A DNA stretch of 64,000 nucleotides from Gemmobacter aquaticus (GCF_007859075.1 NZ_VOAK01000021.1:124001-188000), one strand, 5' to 3'. Numbered from the stretch's first letter, positions 33,690 through 43,623 are shown. Notes: a model not told the origin generated them from the sequence alone. Program-made: numbers and translations.

Positions 33690-34238
33690 ATGACCGGATC
33701 ACCGCGACCCGCAGGATCGCTTCCGCCGCTGACGCTGGTGATCGGGGGCGCGCGTTCCGGCAAGTCGCGCCATGCCGAGGCGCTGGTTGCGGCAACGGGT
33801 CTTCCGCGGACCTATATCGCCACGGCCGAGGCCTGGGATGACGAAATGCGCGCCCGCATTGCCCAGCATCGCACGGATCGCGGCGCGGGATGGCAGACGG
33901 TCGAGGCACCGCAGGATCTGGCGCCCGCACTATGCGCCGTTCCTGCCGGGCGGGTTGTGCTGGTCGATTGCCTGACGCTGTGGCTGACCAACCGGATGCT
34001 GGCGGATGCCGATCTTTCTGAGGACACCGCAGCACTTTTGCGGGCGCTGGACGCCTGCCCCGCACCGGTGGTCATGGTGACCAACGAGTTGGGCTGGTCG
34101 ATTGTGCCGGAAAACGCGTTGGCGCGGCGGTTTCGCGATGCGCAGGGACGGCTAAACCAGACGCTTGCAGCGCGGGCGGATCGTGTCGTCACCGTGATCG
34201 CAGGGCTGCCGCTTGTCCTGAAGGGGGCACCGGCGTGA
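33690..34238 (+). CDS. cobU: Bifunctional adenosylcobinamide kinase/adenosylcobinamide-phosphate guanylyltransferase
   Basis: A 182-residue cytosolic enzyme of cobalamin nucleotide-loop assembly. The P-loop is LVIGGARSGKSRHAEALV (residues 13-30); the guanylylation/GTP motifs are TYIATAEAWDDEMRARI with HRTDRG (conserved His), VLVDCLTLWLTN and VTNELGWSIVPENALARRF. The ATG at 33690 follows GAGG with 7-base spacing. Its stop overlaps the phosphatase gene start by 4 bases, so both are in one operon. No other cobalamin genes are in the window. Confidence 0.95.
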   Translation: MTGSPRPAGSLPPLTLVIGGARSGKSRHAEALVAATGLPRTYIATAEAWDDEMRARIAQHRTDRGAGWQTVEAPQDLAPALCAVPAGRVVLVDCLTLWLTNRMLADADLSEDTAALLRALDACPAPVVMVTNELGWSIVPENALARRFRDAQGRLNQTLAARADRVVTVIAGLPLVLKGAPA

Positions 34239-34798
34239 CGCGTCGCTTGTGGCTGGTGCGGCACGGGCCGACCCATGCGAAGGCCATGATCGGCTGGACC
34301 GACCGCCCAGCCGATCTCAGCGATACAGACTGCCTTGCCCGGCTCTCTGCCGCCCTGCCCGACGTGCCGGTGATCTCGTCTGACCTGAGCCGGGCGATGG
34401 CAACGGCTGATGCGCTGCAAGGCGGGCGCACACGTCTGCCGCATGACCCACGCCTGCGCGAGTTGCACTTTGGCGCTTGGGAAAACCGCACACATGCCGA
34501 GGTAGACGCGACCGAACCCGCGCTTTTGCGGGCCTTCTGGGAACAGGCGGGCGACATATCCCCACCCGGCGGCGAAAGCTGGAACCAGATGGGGCGGCGC
34601 GTTCATGCCGCGATGGATGACCTGCCCCCGCAGGTCATTATTGTCTGCCATTTCGGCCCGATCCTTGCGATGCTGCAGCGCGCAATGGGGTGCGATGTGC
34701 AAGCCGTCTTCGCCCACCGCATCGAACCCTTGTCACTGACCGAGATCGCGGTGGAGGACGCGGGTTGGCAAGTGCTGCGGATCAATCACATTCTGTGA
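34235..34798 (+). CDS. Histidine phosphatase family protein, probably alpha-ribazole phosphatase
   Basis: A 187-residue phosphoglycerate-mutase-like protein. RRLWLVRHGPTHAKAM at residues 2-17 has the RHG catalytic His. SSDLSRAMATADAL, LRELHFGAWENRTHAEV and VICHFGPILAM (second catalytic His) complete the fold. The GTG start overlaps the cobU stop, so translation is coupled. The coupling points to CobC, which dephosphorylates alpha-ribazole-5'-phosphate or adenosylcobalamin-5'-phosphate in the same loop-assembly pathway. The specificity is inferred from context. Confidence 0.85.
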   Translation: MTRRLWLVRHGPTHAKAMIGWTDRPADLSDTDCLARLSAALPDVPVISSDLSRAMATADALQGGRTRLPHDPRLRELHFGAWENRTHAEVDATEPALLRAFWEQAGDISPPGGESWNQMGRRVHAAMDDLPPQVIIVCHFGPILAMLQRAMGCDVQAVFAHRIEPLSLTEIAVEDAGWQVLRINHIL

Positions 34799-34882
34799 TG
34801 GATCACGACACGAAACAGTGTTTGGCCACCCCACATCCCTTTGCTAGACCTGCGGAAAAGCTACAGGCAAAGGACATCGTGC

Positions 34883-35755
34883 ATGGTTTATGAACTCGCA
34901 ATCGGGGATCGCGCCTATTCCAGCTGGTCGCTGCGCGGCTGGCTTTTGTTTGATGCCTTCGGCATTCCGGTCAAACTAAAGACCGCGCGCCTTTACACCG
35001 ACGAGGTGGCGCAAGTCCTGCAGGGCTTTTACCCTGCGCGGACCCTTCCCGCGTTGCGGCTGGCCGAGGGGCTTGCCATCGGCGAGAGCCTGGCCATCGC
35101 CGAGGAACTGGCAAGCCGTCACCCGGATGCGGGGCTCTGGCCTGCTGATCCCGATACAAGGGCCGTTGCACGTATGCTCGCATCAGAAATGCACGCAGGC
35201 TTTTTCGCCCTGCGCAACCACTGCCCGATGAACCTGCGCGTCAGCTATCAGGACTGCGCGCCGCCGGCCGAGGTTCTGGCCGATCTGGCCCGGCTCGAGG
35301 CGCTCTGGTCCTGGGCACGCAAGGCGACAGGGGCCACGGGAGACTGGCTGTGCGGCGCCTATTCGGCAGCGGATGTCTTCTTCGCGCCGGTTGCAACCCG
35401 GATTGCCACCTACAACCTGCCCGTGGGCGCCGAGGCTGCAGCCTATGTTGCAGCACATCTGGCGCACCCCTCGTTCCGTCGCTGGCGGGCCATGGGCATG
35501 GTCGATGGCGCCGATCAAGAGTTCTACCGCCGCGACTATGCCCGCCGCGAATGGCCCGGCCCGCGCCCGCTGGCCGCAAAAGCTGTCGAAGGCTTGCAGG
35601 CCGAAAATGCCACCTGCCCCTATTCCGGCGATCCGGTCACGCATGTGCTGGAGCTTGCGGGGCGCCGCTTTGGCTTTTGCAATGCCTTCTGCCGCGACAA
35701 GACCGTGGCCGACCCTGAGGCCTGGCCGAAATTCATGGCTCTTTACCAATCGTAA
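34883..35755 (+). CDS. Glutathione S-transferase with C-terminal TRASH-like Cys motif
   Basis: About 290 residues. The N-terminal thioredoxin-like GST domain (1-80) has the active-site region YSSWSLRGWLLFDAF with Ser13/Ser14. RTLPALRLAEGLAIGESLAI (53-72) contains the cis-Pro and the glutathione-binding Glu-Ser. A helical C-domain extends to about 215. The last 50 residues carry Cys245, Cys266 and Cys270 (CPYSG then FCNAFC): spacing C-x20-C-x3-C, as in TRASH/YHS metal-binding treble clefs. The ATG at 34883 follows AAGGA with 8-base spacing. It could link detoxification to metal binding. Confidence 0.87.
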   Translation: MVYELAIGDRAYSSWSLRGWLLFDAFGIPVKLKTARLYTDEVAQVLQGFYPARTLPALRLAEGLAIGESLAIAEELASRHPDAGLWPADPDTRAVARMLASEMHAGFFALRNHCPMNLRVSYQDCAPPAEVLADLARLEALWSWARKATGATGDWLCGAYSAADVFFAPVATRIATYNLPVGAEAAAYVAAHLAHPSFRRWRAMGMVDGADQEFYRRDYARREWPGPRPLAAKAVEGLQAENATCPYSGDPVTHVLELAGRRFGFCNAFCRDKTVADPEAWPKFMALYQS

Positions 35756-35799
35756 ACCATTGCGCCCTACCCCGTTAACCAGAGTGAACGGGGCAGGGC

Positions 35800-37320
35800 A
35801 TGGTCACACGCACATTCACCGTCGCCTTTGAAGGCGTCGAGGCACGTCTGGTCGAGGTGCAATGCGCGCTTTCACCGGGCCTGCCTGCCTTCTCGGTGGT
35901 GGGCCTGCCGGACAAGGCTGTGTCCGAGGCGAAGGAACGGGTGCGGGCGGCGCTCTCGGCCATGTCGATCGCGCTGCCCTCAAAACGGATCACGGTGAAC
36001 CTCTCGCCCGCCGATTTGCCGAAAGAGGGCTCGCACTTCGATCTGCCGATTGCGCTGGCCCTTCTGGCGGCGATCGGCATTCTGCCCGCCGAAGAGGTGG
36101 AGCGGGTTGTGGCACTTGGTGAGCTGTCGCTGGACGGGCGGCTGATTGCGGTTGTGGGCGCCCTGCCCGCCGCCGTCGCTGCGGCCGAGGCGGATTGTGC
36201 GCTCATCTGCCCGAAAGCCTGCGGCGCCGAGGCGGCTTGGGTCGGCGCGGCACGCGTGTTCGGGGGTGGATCGCTCGATCAGGTCGTGCGCCACCTGACC
36301 GGCCAATCGCCCATTAGCCCGGCCGAGCCCGGAGAGGTCATGCGGCCTGCAACCACCCGCGACCTGCGCGAGGTCAAGGGACAGGAACGTGCCAAGCGCG
36401 CGCTGGAAATCGCTGCGGCCGGGCGGCACCACCTGATGATGGTCGGGGCGCCCGGTTCGGGCAAGTCGATGCTGGCTGCGCGCCTGCCCGGCCTTTTGCC
36501 CCCCTTGTCCGCAGCCGAGGCGCTGGAAACCTCGATGATCCATTCGCTGGCCGGGTTGCTGACCGAGGGCGGCATCTCGCGCGAGCGTCCGTTCCGAGAG
36601 CCGCACCATACCGCCTCGATGGCCGCGCTGGTGGGCGGCGGGCGTGGGGCCAAACCGGGGGAGATCAGCCTTGCCCATAACGGGGTGCTGTTTCTGGACG
36701 AACTGCCCGAGTTTGCGCGCGCCGTGCTGGAAACGCTGCGCCAACCCATCGAGACCGGCGATGTTGTAGTGGCCCGCGCCAATGCCCATGTGCGCTACCC
36801 CTGCCGGTTTCTGCTGATCGCCGCCGCCAATCCCTGTCGATGCGGGCATCTGGCCGATGCTGCGCGGGCCTGCGCCAAGGCCCCTGCCTGCGGTGAGGAC
36901 TATCTCGGGCGCATCTCGGGCCCGCTGATGGACCGCTTCGATCTGCGCGTCGATGTGCCGCCGGTCTCGTTCACCGATCTCGATCTGCCTGCAACCGGCG
37001 AATCTTCGGCACAGGTGGCCGCGCGGGTGGCAGAGGCACGCGACCGCCAGGCCCGGCGCTTTGCCGCGCACCCGCAGGTGCGCGCCAATGCCGATATCGA
37101 GGGACGGCTTCTGGATGAGGTCGCAAACCCCGATGCCGAAGGCCGCGCGTTGCTTGCCCGCGCGGCAGAGCGGTTTGGCCTTTCCGCCCGCGCCTACCAC
37201 CGCGTTCTGCGTGTCGCGCGCACCATTGCCGATCTGGACGGGTCCGACACGGTGCTTAAGCCACATGTGGCCGAGGCGGTGGGCTACCGCCTGTCACTGG
37301 CGCAGGGCGCGCTGACCTGA
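35800..37320 (+). CDS. comM: YifB/ComM family Mg-chelatase-like AAA+ ATPase
   Basis: A 506-residue protein. The N-terminal Lon-protease-like (ChlI) domain spans about 1-170 and includes GLPAFSVVGLPDKAVSEAKE. The AAA+ core has Walker A GAPGSGKSMLAARLPGLLP (about residue 215), Walker B GVLFLDELPEFARAVLE and the sensor ANPCRCGHL, with Cys-rich loops. The C-terminal Mg-chelatase domain has FGLSARAYHRVLRVARTIAD. ComM is a branch-migration helicase that aids integration of DNA taken up in transformation. The gene appears solitary; convergent with gshB, 3 bases between. Confidence 0.93.
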   Translation: MVTRTFTVAFEGVEARLVEVQCALSPGLPAFSVVGLPDKAVSEAKERVRAALSAMSIALPSKRITVNLSPADLPKEGSHFDLPIALALLAAIGILPAEEVERVVALGELSLDGRLIAVVGALPAAVAAAEADCALICPKACGAEAAWVGAARVFGGGSLDQVVRHLTGQSPISPAEPGEVMRPATTRDLREVKGQERAKRALEIAAAGRHHLMMVGAPGSGKSMLAARLPGLLPPLSAAEALETSMIHSLAGLLTEGGISRERPFREPHHTASMAALVGGGRGAKPGEISLAHNGVLFLDELPEFARAVLETLRQPIETGDVVVARANAHVRYPCRFLLIAAANPCRCGHLADAARACAKAPACGEDYLGRISGPLMDRFDLRVDVPPVSFTDLDLPATGESSAQVAARVAEARDRQARRFAAHPQVRANADIEGRLLDEVANPDAEGRALLARAAERFGLSARAYHRVLRVARTIADLDGSDTVLKPHVAEAVGYRLSLAQGALT

Positions 37321-37323
37321 GCT

Positions 37324-38268
37324 TCAGCCCGCGCGCTTGGCCTCGATCACTTCCCAGATGCGGGCGGCGGTATTGGTTCCATCGAACCGCTCAAGCTCCT
37401 GGATGCCGGTGGGCGAGGTCACGTTGATCTCGGTCAGCCAGTCGCCGATCACATCAATGCCAACGAAAACCTGCCCCTTTTCCTTCAGCACCGGGCCGAT
37501 GGTGCGGCAAATCTCAAGGTCACGCTCTGTCAGGCCCACCGGCTCAGGGCGGCCACCGACATGCATGTTCGACCGCGTCTCACCGGCCTGCGGCACGCGG
37601 TTGATGGCGCCAACGGGCTCACCATCCACAAGGATCACCCGCTTGTCGCCCTTGGCCACCGCCGGCAGGAACTTCTGCACGATCATCGGCTCACGGCTCA
37701 TCGAGGTGAACAACTCGTGCAGCGAGGCAAGGTTGCGGTCATTCGGGTCCAGCCGGAACACACCCGCCCCGCCGTTGCCGTAGAGAGGCTTCAGGATGAT
37801 GTCGCCATGCCGCGCCTTGAAATCACGGATCGTTTTCAGATCGCGCGCGATGGCGGTGGGGGGCGTCAGATGCGGGAAGCGCAGGACCAGAAGTTTTTCG
37901 GGGCTGTTCCTGACCCAGAAGGGATCGTTCACCACCAGTGTTTTCGGATGGATCATCTCAAGCAGGTGGGTGGTGGTGATATAGCCCATGTCGAAGGGTG
38001 GGTCCTGCCGCAGCCAGACCACATCGAATTCTCCCAGATCGACGTCGGTTTCAGGGCCATAGGTCACATGGTTGCCCTGCTCGCGACGCACCTCTATCGG
38101 GAAGCCGCGCGCCATGACCCGGCCTTCGACAAAGGCCAGATGGTCGGGCGTGTAGAAGAACAGCTCATGCCCGCGGGCCTGCGCCTCTAGCGCGATGCGA
38201 AAGCTGCTGTCGGCGTTGATGTTCACCGACCCGATCGGGTCCATCTGGAACGCAACCTTTAGACGCAT
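37324..38268 (-). CDS. gshB: Glutathione synthase
   Basis: A 314-residue ATP-grasp enzyme joining gamma-glutamylcysteine and glycine. The N-terminal [17 protein letters not shown] matches prokaryotic GshB. The ATP-grasp segments are [38 protein letters not shown] and the C-terminal [20 protein letters not shown]. Length is normal. It precedes, in the other direction along the chromosome, yraN-rsmI with an LpoA-like gene, an order widely kept in Rhodobacterales. Glutathione would supply the GST at 34883. Confidence 0.97.
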   Translation of the reverse strand: MRLKVAFQMDPIGSVNINADSSFRIALEAQARGHELFFYTPDHLAFVEGRVMARGFPIEVRREQGNHVTYGPETDVDLGEFDVVWLRQDPPFDMGYITTTHLLEMIHPKTLVVNDPFWVRNSPEKLLVLRFPHLTPPTAIARDLKTIRDFKARHGDIILKPLYGNGGAGVFRLDPNDRNLASLHELFTSMSREPMIVQKFLPAVAKGDKRVILVDGEPVGAINRVPQAGETRSNMHVGGRPEPVGLTERDLEICRTIGPVLKEKGQVFVGIDVIGDWLTEINVTSPTGIQELERFDGTNTAARIWEVIEAKRAG

Positions 38269-38322
38269 GTCATATCCCCTGTGCTAGCGCCCCTTCCTGC
38301 CAAAGCGCGGCGGGCGATGCAA

Positions 38323-38685
38323 TCACGCAGCAAAGGCGTTCTCAAGGATTTCGACCGAGCCACATGCGTCGACAAGCGCGACGTCGAACCTGGCAGGGGT
38401 GAGTTGCCCCTGCGGCTCATGCCCCAGAAACTCGGCTGCGGCGCTGGCGATCCGCGCCATCTGCCGCATGTCAAGCCGTTCGGCCGCCTGGGCATGGGTG
38501 GCGCTGCACTTCACCTCGATGAAGACGACCGTCGCACCGTCACGCGCGATCAGGTCGATCTCGCCCCCCTTGCCGCGCCAGCGACGGGCGGCGATGTGCA
38601 ACCCCGCCCGCCCATAGTGGCGCGCGACCGCCTCTTCTGCCGCGACCCCGGCATGGTACGATGTCACCCCGCGCGCCTTGCGCAT
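38323..38685 (-). CDS. yraN: YraN family (UPF0102) endonuclease-like protein
   Basis: A 120-residue protein of the restriction-endonuclease-like superfamily. GVAAEEAVARHYGRAGL, RRWRGKGGEIDLIARDG and VVFIEVKCSA give the D-ExK-type putative nuclease core (Asp in GEIDLI, EVK). The function is unproven; it may act on branched or damaged DNA. The ATG at 38685 has GGAGG 4 bases upstream and overlaps the rsmI stop, so translation is coupled. The rsmI-yraN pair is conserved across Proteobacteria. Confidence 0.92.
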   Translation of the reverse strand: MRKARGVTSYHAGVAAEEAVARHYGRAGLHIAARRWRGKGGEIDLIARDGATVVFIEVKCSATHAQAAERLDMRQMARIASAAAEFLGHEPQGQLTPARFDVALVDACGSVEILENAFAA

Positions 38686-39551
38686 CACTCCTCCATCAAC
38701 TTTAACGCGCGCTGGTAAACCTCGCGGCGCGGCAGGCCCAGTGCCTCGGCCACAAGGCCGGCTGCATCCTTGACACGGTGCTCGCGCATCGCGTTGCGCA
38801 GGGCGGTGTCCAGATCCTCGGCGGCGGCGGGCCGGTCGGGGGCCCGGCCGATCAGCACGACGATCTCACCCTTCACCTCACGATCTTCCAGTTCGATGCG
38901 CAACTCTGCCAGCGTCCCGCGCAGCGTCTCTTCGAATCGCTTGGTCAGTTCCCGGCAGATGACCACCTGCCGGGTCTCTTCGATATGGTCGGCCAGTTCC
39001 CCTAACAACTTGTTAAGGCGCTTTGGGCTTTCGTAAAGAATCACCGTCGCCTCCTGCCGGGCGATCCCGGCAAGGAACGTCCCGCGCGCCGCACCGGACG
39101 AGGGTGGAAAGCCCGCAAACAGGAATCGGTCGGACGGCAGGCCCGAAACGGTCAGCGCCGCCAGCACGGCCGAGGGTCCGGGCGCGGCCAGCACCGGATG
39201 CCCCGCCCCGATTGCCGCGCGCGCAAGTTCGAACCCCGGGTCAGAGATCAAGGGCGTTCCGGCCTCGGATGCATAGGCCACCGATTTGCCCTCGGCGATT
39301 GTCGCCATCAGCCGGGTGATCACCCCCTCGCCGCTGTGGTCATGCAGGGCAACCAGTGGCCGGCTGTTCACCGGAATGCCGTGGATCTCCATCAGGTGAC
39401 GCAGGGTGCGGGTGTCTTCCGCCGCCAGCACATCGGCCGAGGCAAGGATATCCAGCGCCCGCAAGGTGATATCTCGCGCCGCCCCGATGGGCGTGGCCAC
39501 AAAATGCACGCCGGCAACCAGCGGCCCGAGCCTTGGCCTCATCTCGCTCAT
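38685..39551 (-). CDS. rsmI: 16S rRNA (cytidine1402-2'-O)-methyltransferase
   Basis: A protein of about 288 residues of the tetrapyrrole-methylase fold. Motifs: VHFVATPIGAARDITLRAL, LAAEDTRTLRHLMEIHGI, LISDPGFELARAAIGAG, AAPGPSAVLAALTVSGLPSD and FLFAGFPPSSGAARG. These are hallmarks of RsmI, which modifies the ribosomal decoding centre. The start ATG at 39551 is preceded by AAGGGG at 9 bases; the longer frame lacks homology. It overlaps yraN by a base triplet region and is divergent from the LpoA-like lipoprotein gene. Confidence 0.96.
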   Translation of the reverse strand: MSEMRPRLGPLVAGVHFVATPIGAARDITLRALDILASADVLAAEDTRTLRHLMEIHGIPVNSRPLVALHDHSGEGVITRLMATIAEGKSVAYASEAGTPLISDPGFELARAAIGAGHPVLAAPGPSAVLAALTVSGLPSDRFLFAGFPPSSGAARGTFLAGIARQEATVILYESPKRLNKLLGELADHIEETRQVVICRELTKRFEETLRGTLAELRIELEDREVKGEIVVLIGRAPDRPAAAEDLDTALRNAMREHRVKDAAGLVAEALGLPRREVYQRALKLMEE

Positions 39552-39644
39552 TGCCCGTAACCCCTTCGCTGGCAAGTTTACTTCCTTCATCCGTCTGCGT
39601 ATTCTCGGCCCTGACCGTCACGCCGACGAGGATGAGGAAGCCCG

Positions 39645-40823
39645 ATGTTCTCTGTTTTTGACAGGGCCCGCAAGACGCTGGGCCGTGCCACCGCTGCGCT
39701 GACCGCGCTGATACTCGCCGCTTGCGTCCCGGCAGGGGGTCCCGGAGGCGGCGGGCCATCGGTCCGGCCGGGCGAAACGGTGCAGGTGGCCCTGCTGGTG
39801 CCCTCGGGGTCGGGACAGGCGACTGACGAATTCATGGCCCGCAGCATGCAGAATGCGGCGCGGCTTGCGATCTCTGACCTGGGTGGCCAGCGGATTGATC
39901 TGCGTGTCTACCCGACCGGCGCAAGCCCGGCGATGGCGAGCTCGCAGGCGATCAAGGCGGTGGACGAAGGCGCCAAGATCATCCTCGGCCCGCTGTATGC
40001 GCAAGAAGCGAATGCCGCAGGTGTGGCTGTCGCCAGCCGTGGCGTGAATGTGCTGGCATTGTCCAACAACGCCGACATCGCCGGGGGCAATGTCTTCATC
40101 CTCGGCCCGACCTTCAGCAATATCGCAGAACAGCTGGCCCGCTATGCCGTCTCGCAGGGCAAGGGCCGGGCGCTGATTGTCCACGGTCAGGGCATCGCTG
40201 GTGAGGCAGGGCGCGACGCGCTGCAGGCCGGCATCAGCCGCGCCGGAGGGGACATCGCCGGGATCGAGGGCTATGAGGTGTCGCAAAACGGCATCGTCGC
40301 CGCGACCCCCCGCATCGTGGCACGCGCCCGCGACACCAGCGCGCAGTCGATCTTCATGACCGCGAACCTTGATGCCGACCTGCCATTGCTGACGCAACTG
40401 CTGCGCGACAACGGCATCGCACCGCCCTCGACCGCCTTTGTCGGCCTGGGACGCTGGGATACGCAGACGCAGGCCCTGACCCTGCCGGGCCTGCAGGGCG
40501 GCTGGTTTGCGCTGCCTGATCCGGCGCTCTACAACCAGTTCGTCGCACGCTATCAGGCGGCCTACGGCGAGGCGCCGCACGCGACTGCCGGGCTGGCATA
40601 TGACGGGATCGCCGCGATCGGGGCGCTTCTCAACCGCGGGGGCAACAATCCGCTCTCGGCCAATGCGCTGACGCAGGGTTCGGGCTTTGCGGGGGTGAAC
40701 GGCATCTTCCGTCTGCGGCGTGATGGCACCAACGAGCGCGGACTGGCAATTGCGACCATCCGGAACAACCAGATGGTCATCCTTGAACCCGCCCCGCGCA
40801 GCTTCCGCGGCGCCGGGTTCTGA
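39645..40823 (+). CDS. Penicillin-binding protein activator, LpoA-like lipoprotein
   Basis: A 392-residue outer-membrane lipoprotein candidate. The signal peptide ends in the lipobox LAAC with Cys27, followed by a Pro/Gly-rich linker. The remainder is a type I periplasmic-binding fold related to the C-terminal domain of E. coli LpoA and to branched-chain amino acid binding proteins (VQVALLVPSGSGQATDEFMA, ILGPLYAQEANAAG). The N-terminal TPR domain of LpoA is absent. LpoA stimulates PBP1a, and its gene lies beside rsmI-yraN in E. coli too, which supports the assignment. Divergent from rsmI. Confidence 0.88.
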   Translation: MFSVFDRARKTLGRATAALTALILAACVPAGGPGGGGPSVRPGETVQVALLVPSGSGQATDEFMARSMQNAARLAISDLGGQRIDLRVYPTGASPAMASSQAIKAVDEGAKIILGPLYAQEANAAGVAVASRGVNVLALSNNADIAGGNVFILGPTFSNIAEQLARYAVSQGKGRALIVHGQGIAGEAGRDALQAGISRAGGDIAGIEGYEVSQNGIVAATPRIVARARDTSAQSIFMTANLDADLPLLTQLLRDNGIAPPSTAFVGLGRWDTQTQALTLPGLQGGWFALPDPALYNQFVARYQAAYGEAPHATAGLAYDGIAAIGALLNRGGNNPLSANALTQGSGFAGVNGIFRLRRDGTNERGLAIATIRNNQMVILEPAPRSFRGAGF

Positions 40824-40884
40824 TCTCAGCGCCCCGGAGTTACCGCAGTTGCACCGCGCCGCCGTTTCTGCCCATGATTTGCTG

Positions 40885-43614
40885 ATGCCGGGGGTCGAGA
40901 TCATCGACCCCCGTGCGCTTTATGCCGCCATCACCGATGCGATCGCCGCCGAGCCGGATCCCCGCAATGGCCGGGCCATCGCCGTGCGCGAGATGGCGCG
41001 CGTCAAGAACGCCGCGAATGCCCTGCTGGCGGAGGCCTTCAAGGAAAGGCCACTTGAAGCGCGGGCGCTGACCCGGACGCAAAGCTATCTGACCGATGGT
41101 CTGGTGACGGTGGCTTTCGATCTGGCGCGCAATCATTTTCATCCCCTGCCAAATCCGACCGAATCCGAAAGGTTGAGCGTGCTGGCCGTGGGCGGCTACG
41201 GCCGCGCCGAGATGGCGCCACATTCCGATGTGGACCTGCTGTTCCTGACACCCTGGAAGGTCACGCCCTGGGCCGAAAGCGTGATCGAGACCATGCTCTA
41301 CATGCTGTGGGATCTGAAGCTGAAGGTCGGCCACAGCTCGCGCACGGTGCGCGACTGCATCCGTCTGGGGCGAGAGGACATCACCATTCGCACGGCGCTT
41401 CTGGAAAGCCGCTTCATCGCGGGCGAGCAGCGATTGGCGCGCGAGCTGGATGACGCGCTGTGGAACGAGCTTTTCCGCAATTCCGGCCCCGAATTCATCG
41501 AAGCCAAGCTCAAGGAGCGGGCCGAACGGCATCGTCGGCAGGGTGGCCAGCGCTATGTGCTGGAGCCGAATGTGAAGGAAGGCAAGGGCGGGCTGCGCGA
41601 CCTGCAGACGCTGTACTGGATCGGCAAGTACCTGAACCGGGTGTCCGACCCTGCCGGCCTTGTGACGGCGGGCCTCTTTACCCAAGAGGAATTCGATACG
41701 TTCAACCGTGCCGAGAACTTTCTCTGGGCCGTGCGCGGGCATCTCCACTACATCTGCAAGCGTCCGATGGACCAGCTGACCTTTGATCTTCAGGTCGAGG
41801 TTGCCTCTCGCATGGGCTATCACGACAGCGGCGGCAGGCGCGCGGTCGAGGTGTTCATGCAGGACTACTTCCGCCACGCAACCCGCGTGGGCGAGCTGAC
41901 CCGCGTTTTCCTGACCCAGCTTGAGGCCCGCCACGCCAAGCCCGAGGCGGCGCTGATTGGGATGTTCCGCCGCAAGAAGAAGGTCCTGCCGATTTTCCGC
42001 GTGGTGCAAGGCCGGATCGACATTGCCGACACCCGCAAGTTCCTTGCCGACAAGCTGAACCTGCTGCGGGTCTTTGAAGAGGCACTGCGCACCGGCTATC
42101 TGATCCACCCCAACATCATGCGGATCATCGCGGCCAACCTGCATCTGATCGATGACGACATGCGCGACGACCCCGAGGCGCAGCGCATCTTCCTCGATCT
42201 GATGCTGAAGCATGGCAACCCGGAACGCGCACTCCGCCGCATGAACGAACTGGGCGTGCTGGGCGCCTTCATCCCCGAGTTCGAGCCGATCGTCGCGATG
42301 ATGCAGTTCAACGTCTATCACCATTTCACGGTGGACGAGCACATCATCCAGTGCATCTCGACCCTGGCCCAGATCGAACGCGGCGAACTGGTCGAGGAAT
42401 TGCCGCTCACCTCGGGCATCCTGAAAGAGGGCGTCAGCCGCAGGGTGATCTATGTCGCACTCCTCTTGCACGACATCGGCAAGGGTCGTCCTGAGGATCA
42501 CTCGATCCTTGGTGCTCAGATCGCCCGCCGCGTGGCGCCGCGCCTTGGTCTGAATGAGGAGGAATGCGAGACGGTCGAGTGGCTGGTCCGCTATCACCTT
42601 CTGATGTCAGACATGGCGCAAAAGCGCGATATCGGCGATCCGCGCACGGTGCGCGACTTTGCCAAGGCGGTAAAGACGCGCAAGCGGCTTGATCTGTTGA
42701 CGGTGCTGACGGTCTGCGACATCCGCGGCGTTGGTCCGGGGACATGGAACAACTGGAAGGCGCAGCTGATCCGGCAGCTCTATCAGCAGACAGCCGAGGC
42801 GCTGGACGGCGGGCTGGAGAACGTCAACCGCGAGCGGCGCGAGAACGAGGCCAAGCGCATGCTGCGCGAGGCGCTGCCTGACTGGGATGCGCGCGACCTG
42901 CGGACCGAGCTGGGCCGCCACTACGCCCCCTACTGGCAGGGTCTGATGACCGACACGCAGGCCACCTTTGCCCGCATGCTGCGCGACCTGCCCGACAACG
43001 AGATCCGCATCGACCTGCACCCTGATCCCGCGCGTGATGCGACACGGGCCTGCTTTGCGCTGGCCGACCATCCCGGCATCTTCTCGCGGCTTGCCGGTGC
43101 ACTCGCGCTTGTCGGCGCCAACGTGGTCGACGCCCGGACCTATACCTCGAAAGACGGCTATGCCACGGCCGTCTTCTGGGTTCAGGACAGCGATGGCCAC
43201 CCCTACGAGGTGACGCGCCTGCCGCGGCTGAGCCAGATGATCGACAAGACGCTGAAGGGCCAGGTGCTGCCCCGCGCCGCCCTTGCCGACCGCGACAAGG
43301 TGAAAAAGCGCGAACGCGAGTTTCGCTTTCCGACCCATATCACCTTCGACAACGAAGGGTCGGAAATCTACACGATCATCGAGGTCGATACCCGCGACCG
43401 CCCCGGCCTGCTCTATGATCTGACACGCACGCTGGCTGCGAACAACATCTACATCGCCAGCGCCGTGATCGCGACCTTTGGCGCACAGGTGGTGGATGCC
43501 TTCTACGTGAAGGACATGTTCGGCTTGAAGCTGCACCAGAAAAACCGGCAGGACGCGCTGGAAAAGAAACTGCGCCAGGCAATCGTCGAGGGCGCCGAAC
43601 GGGCGCAGGCCTAA
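40885..43614 (+). CDS. glnD: [Protein-PII] uridylyltransferase/uridylyl-removing enzyme
   Basis: About 909 residues; the sensor of glutamine that uridylylates PII. The nucleotidyltransferase site is VGGYGRAEMAPHSDVDLLFL (about 102-121). The HD hydrolase motif LLLHDIGKGRPEDHS is near residue 526, and two ACT domains lie at about 730-800 and 835-905 (IIEVDTRDRPGLLYDLTRTL). The start is uncertain: the ATG at 40885 is used, but the frame is open back into the preceding gene and a TTG near 40849 after GGAG is possible. Downstream murJ follows after 9 bases. Confidence 0.94.
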   Translation: MPGVEIIDPRALYAAITDAIAAEPDPRNGRAIAVREMARVKNAANALLAEAFKERPLEARALTRTQSYLTDGLVTVAFDLARNHFHPLPNPTESERLSVLAVGGYGRAEMAPHSDVDLLFLTPWKVTPWAESVIETMLYMLWDLKLKVGHSSRTVRDCIRLGREDITIRTALLESRFIAGEQRLARELDDALWNELFRNSGPEFIEAKLKERAERHRRQGGQRYVLEPNVKEGKGGLRDLQTLYWIGKYLNRVSDPAGLVTAGLFTQEEFDTFNRAENFLWAVRGHLHYICKRPMDQLTFDLQVEVASRMGYHDSGGRRAVEVFMQDYFRHATRVGELTRVFLTQLEARHAKPEAALIGMFRRKKKVLPIFRVVQGRIDIADTRKFLADKLNLLRVFEEALRTGYLIHPNIMRIIAANLHLIDDDMRDDPEAQRIFLDLMLKHGNPERALRRMNELGVLGAFIPEFEPIVAMMQFNVYHHFTVDEHIIQCISTLAQIERGELVEELPLTSGILKEGVSRRVIYVALLLHDIGKGRPEDHSILGAQIARRVAPRLGLNEEECETVEWLVRYHLLMSDMAQKRDIGDPRTVRDFAKAVKTRKRLDLLTVLTVCDIRGVGPGTWNNWKAQLIRQLYQQTAEALDGGLENVNRERRENEAKRMLREALPDWDARDLRTELGRHYAPYWQGLMTDTQATFARMLRDLPDNEIRIDLHPDPARDATRACFALADHPGIFSRLAGALALVGANVVDARTYTSKDGYATAVFWVQDSDGHPYEVTRLPRLSQMIDKTLKGQVLPRAALADRDKVKKREREFRFPTHITFDNEGSEIYTIIEVDTRDRPGLLYDLTRTLAANNIYIASAVIATFGAQVVDAFYVKDMFGLKLHQKNRQDALEKKLRQAIVEGAERAQA

Positions 43615-43623
43615 GGACCGGAC

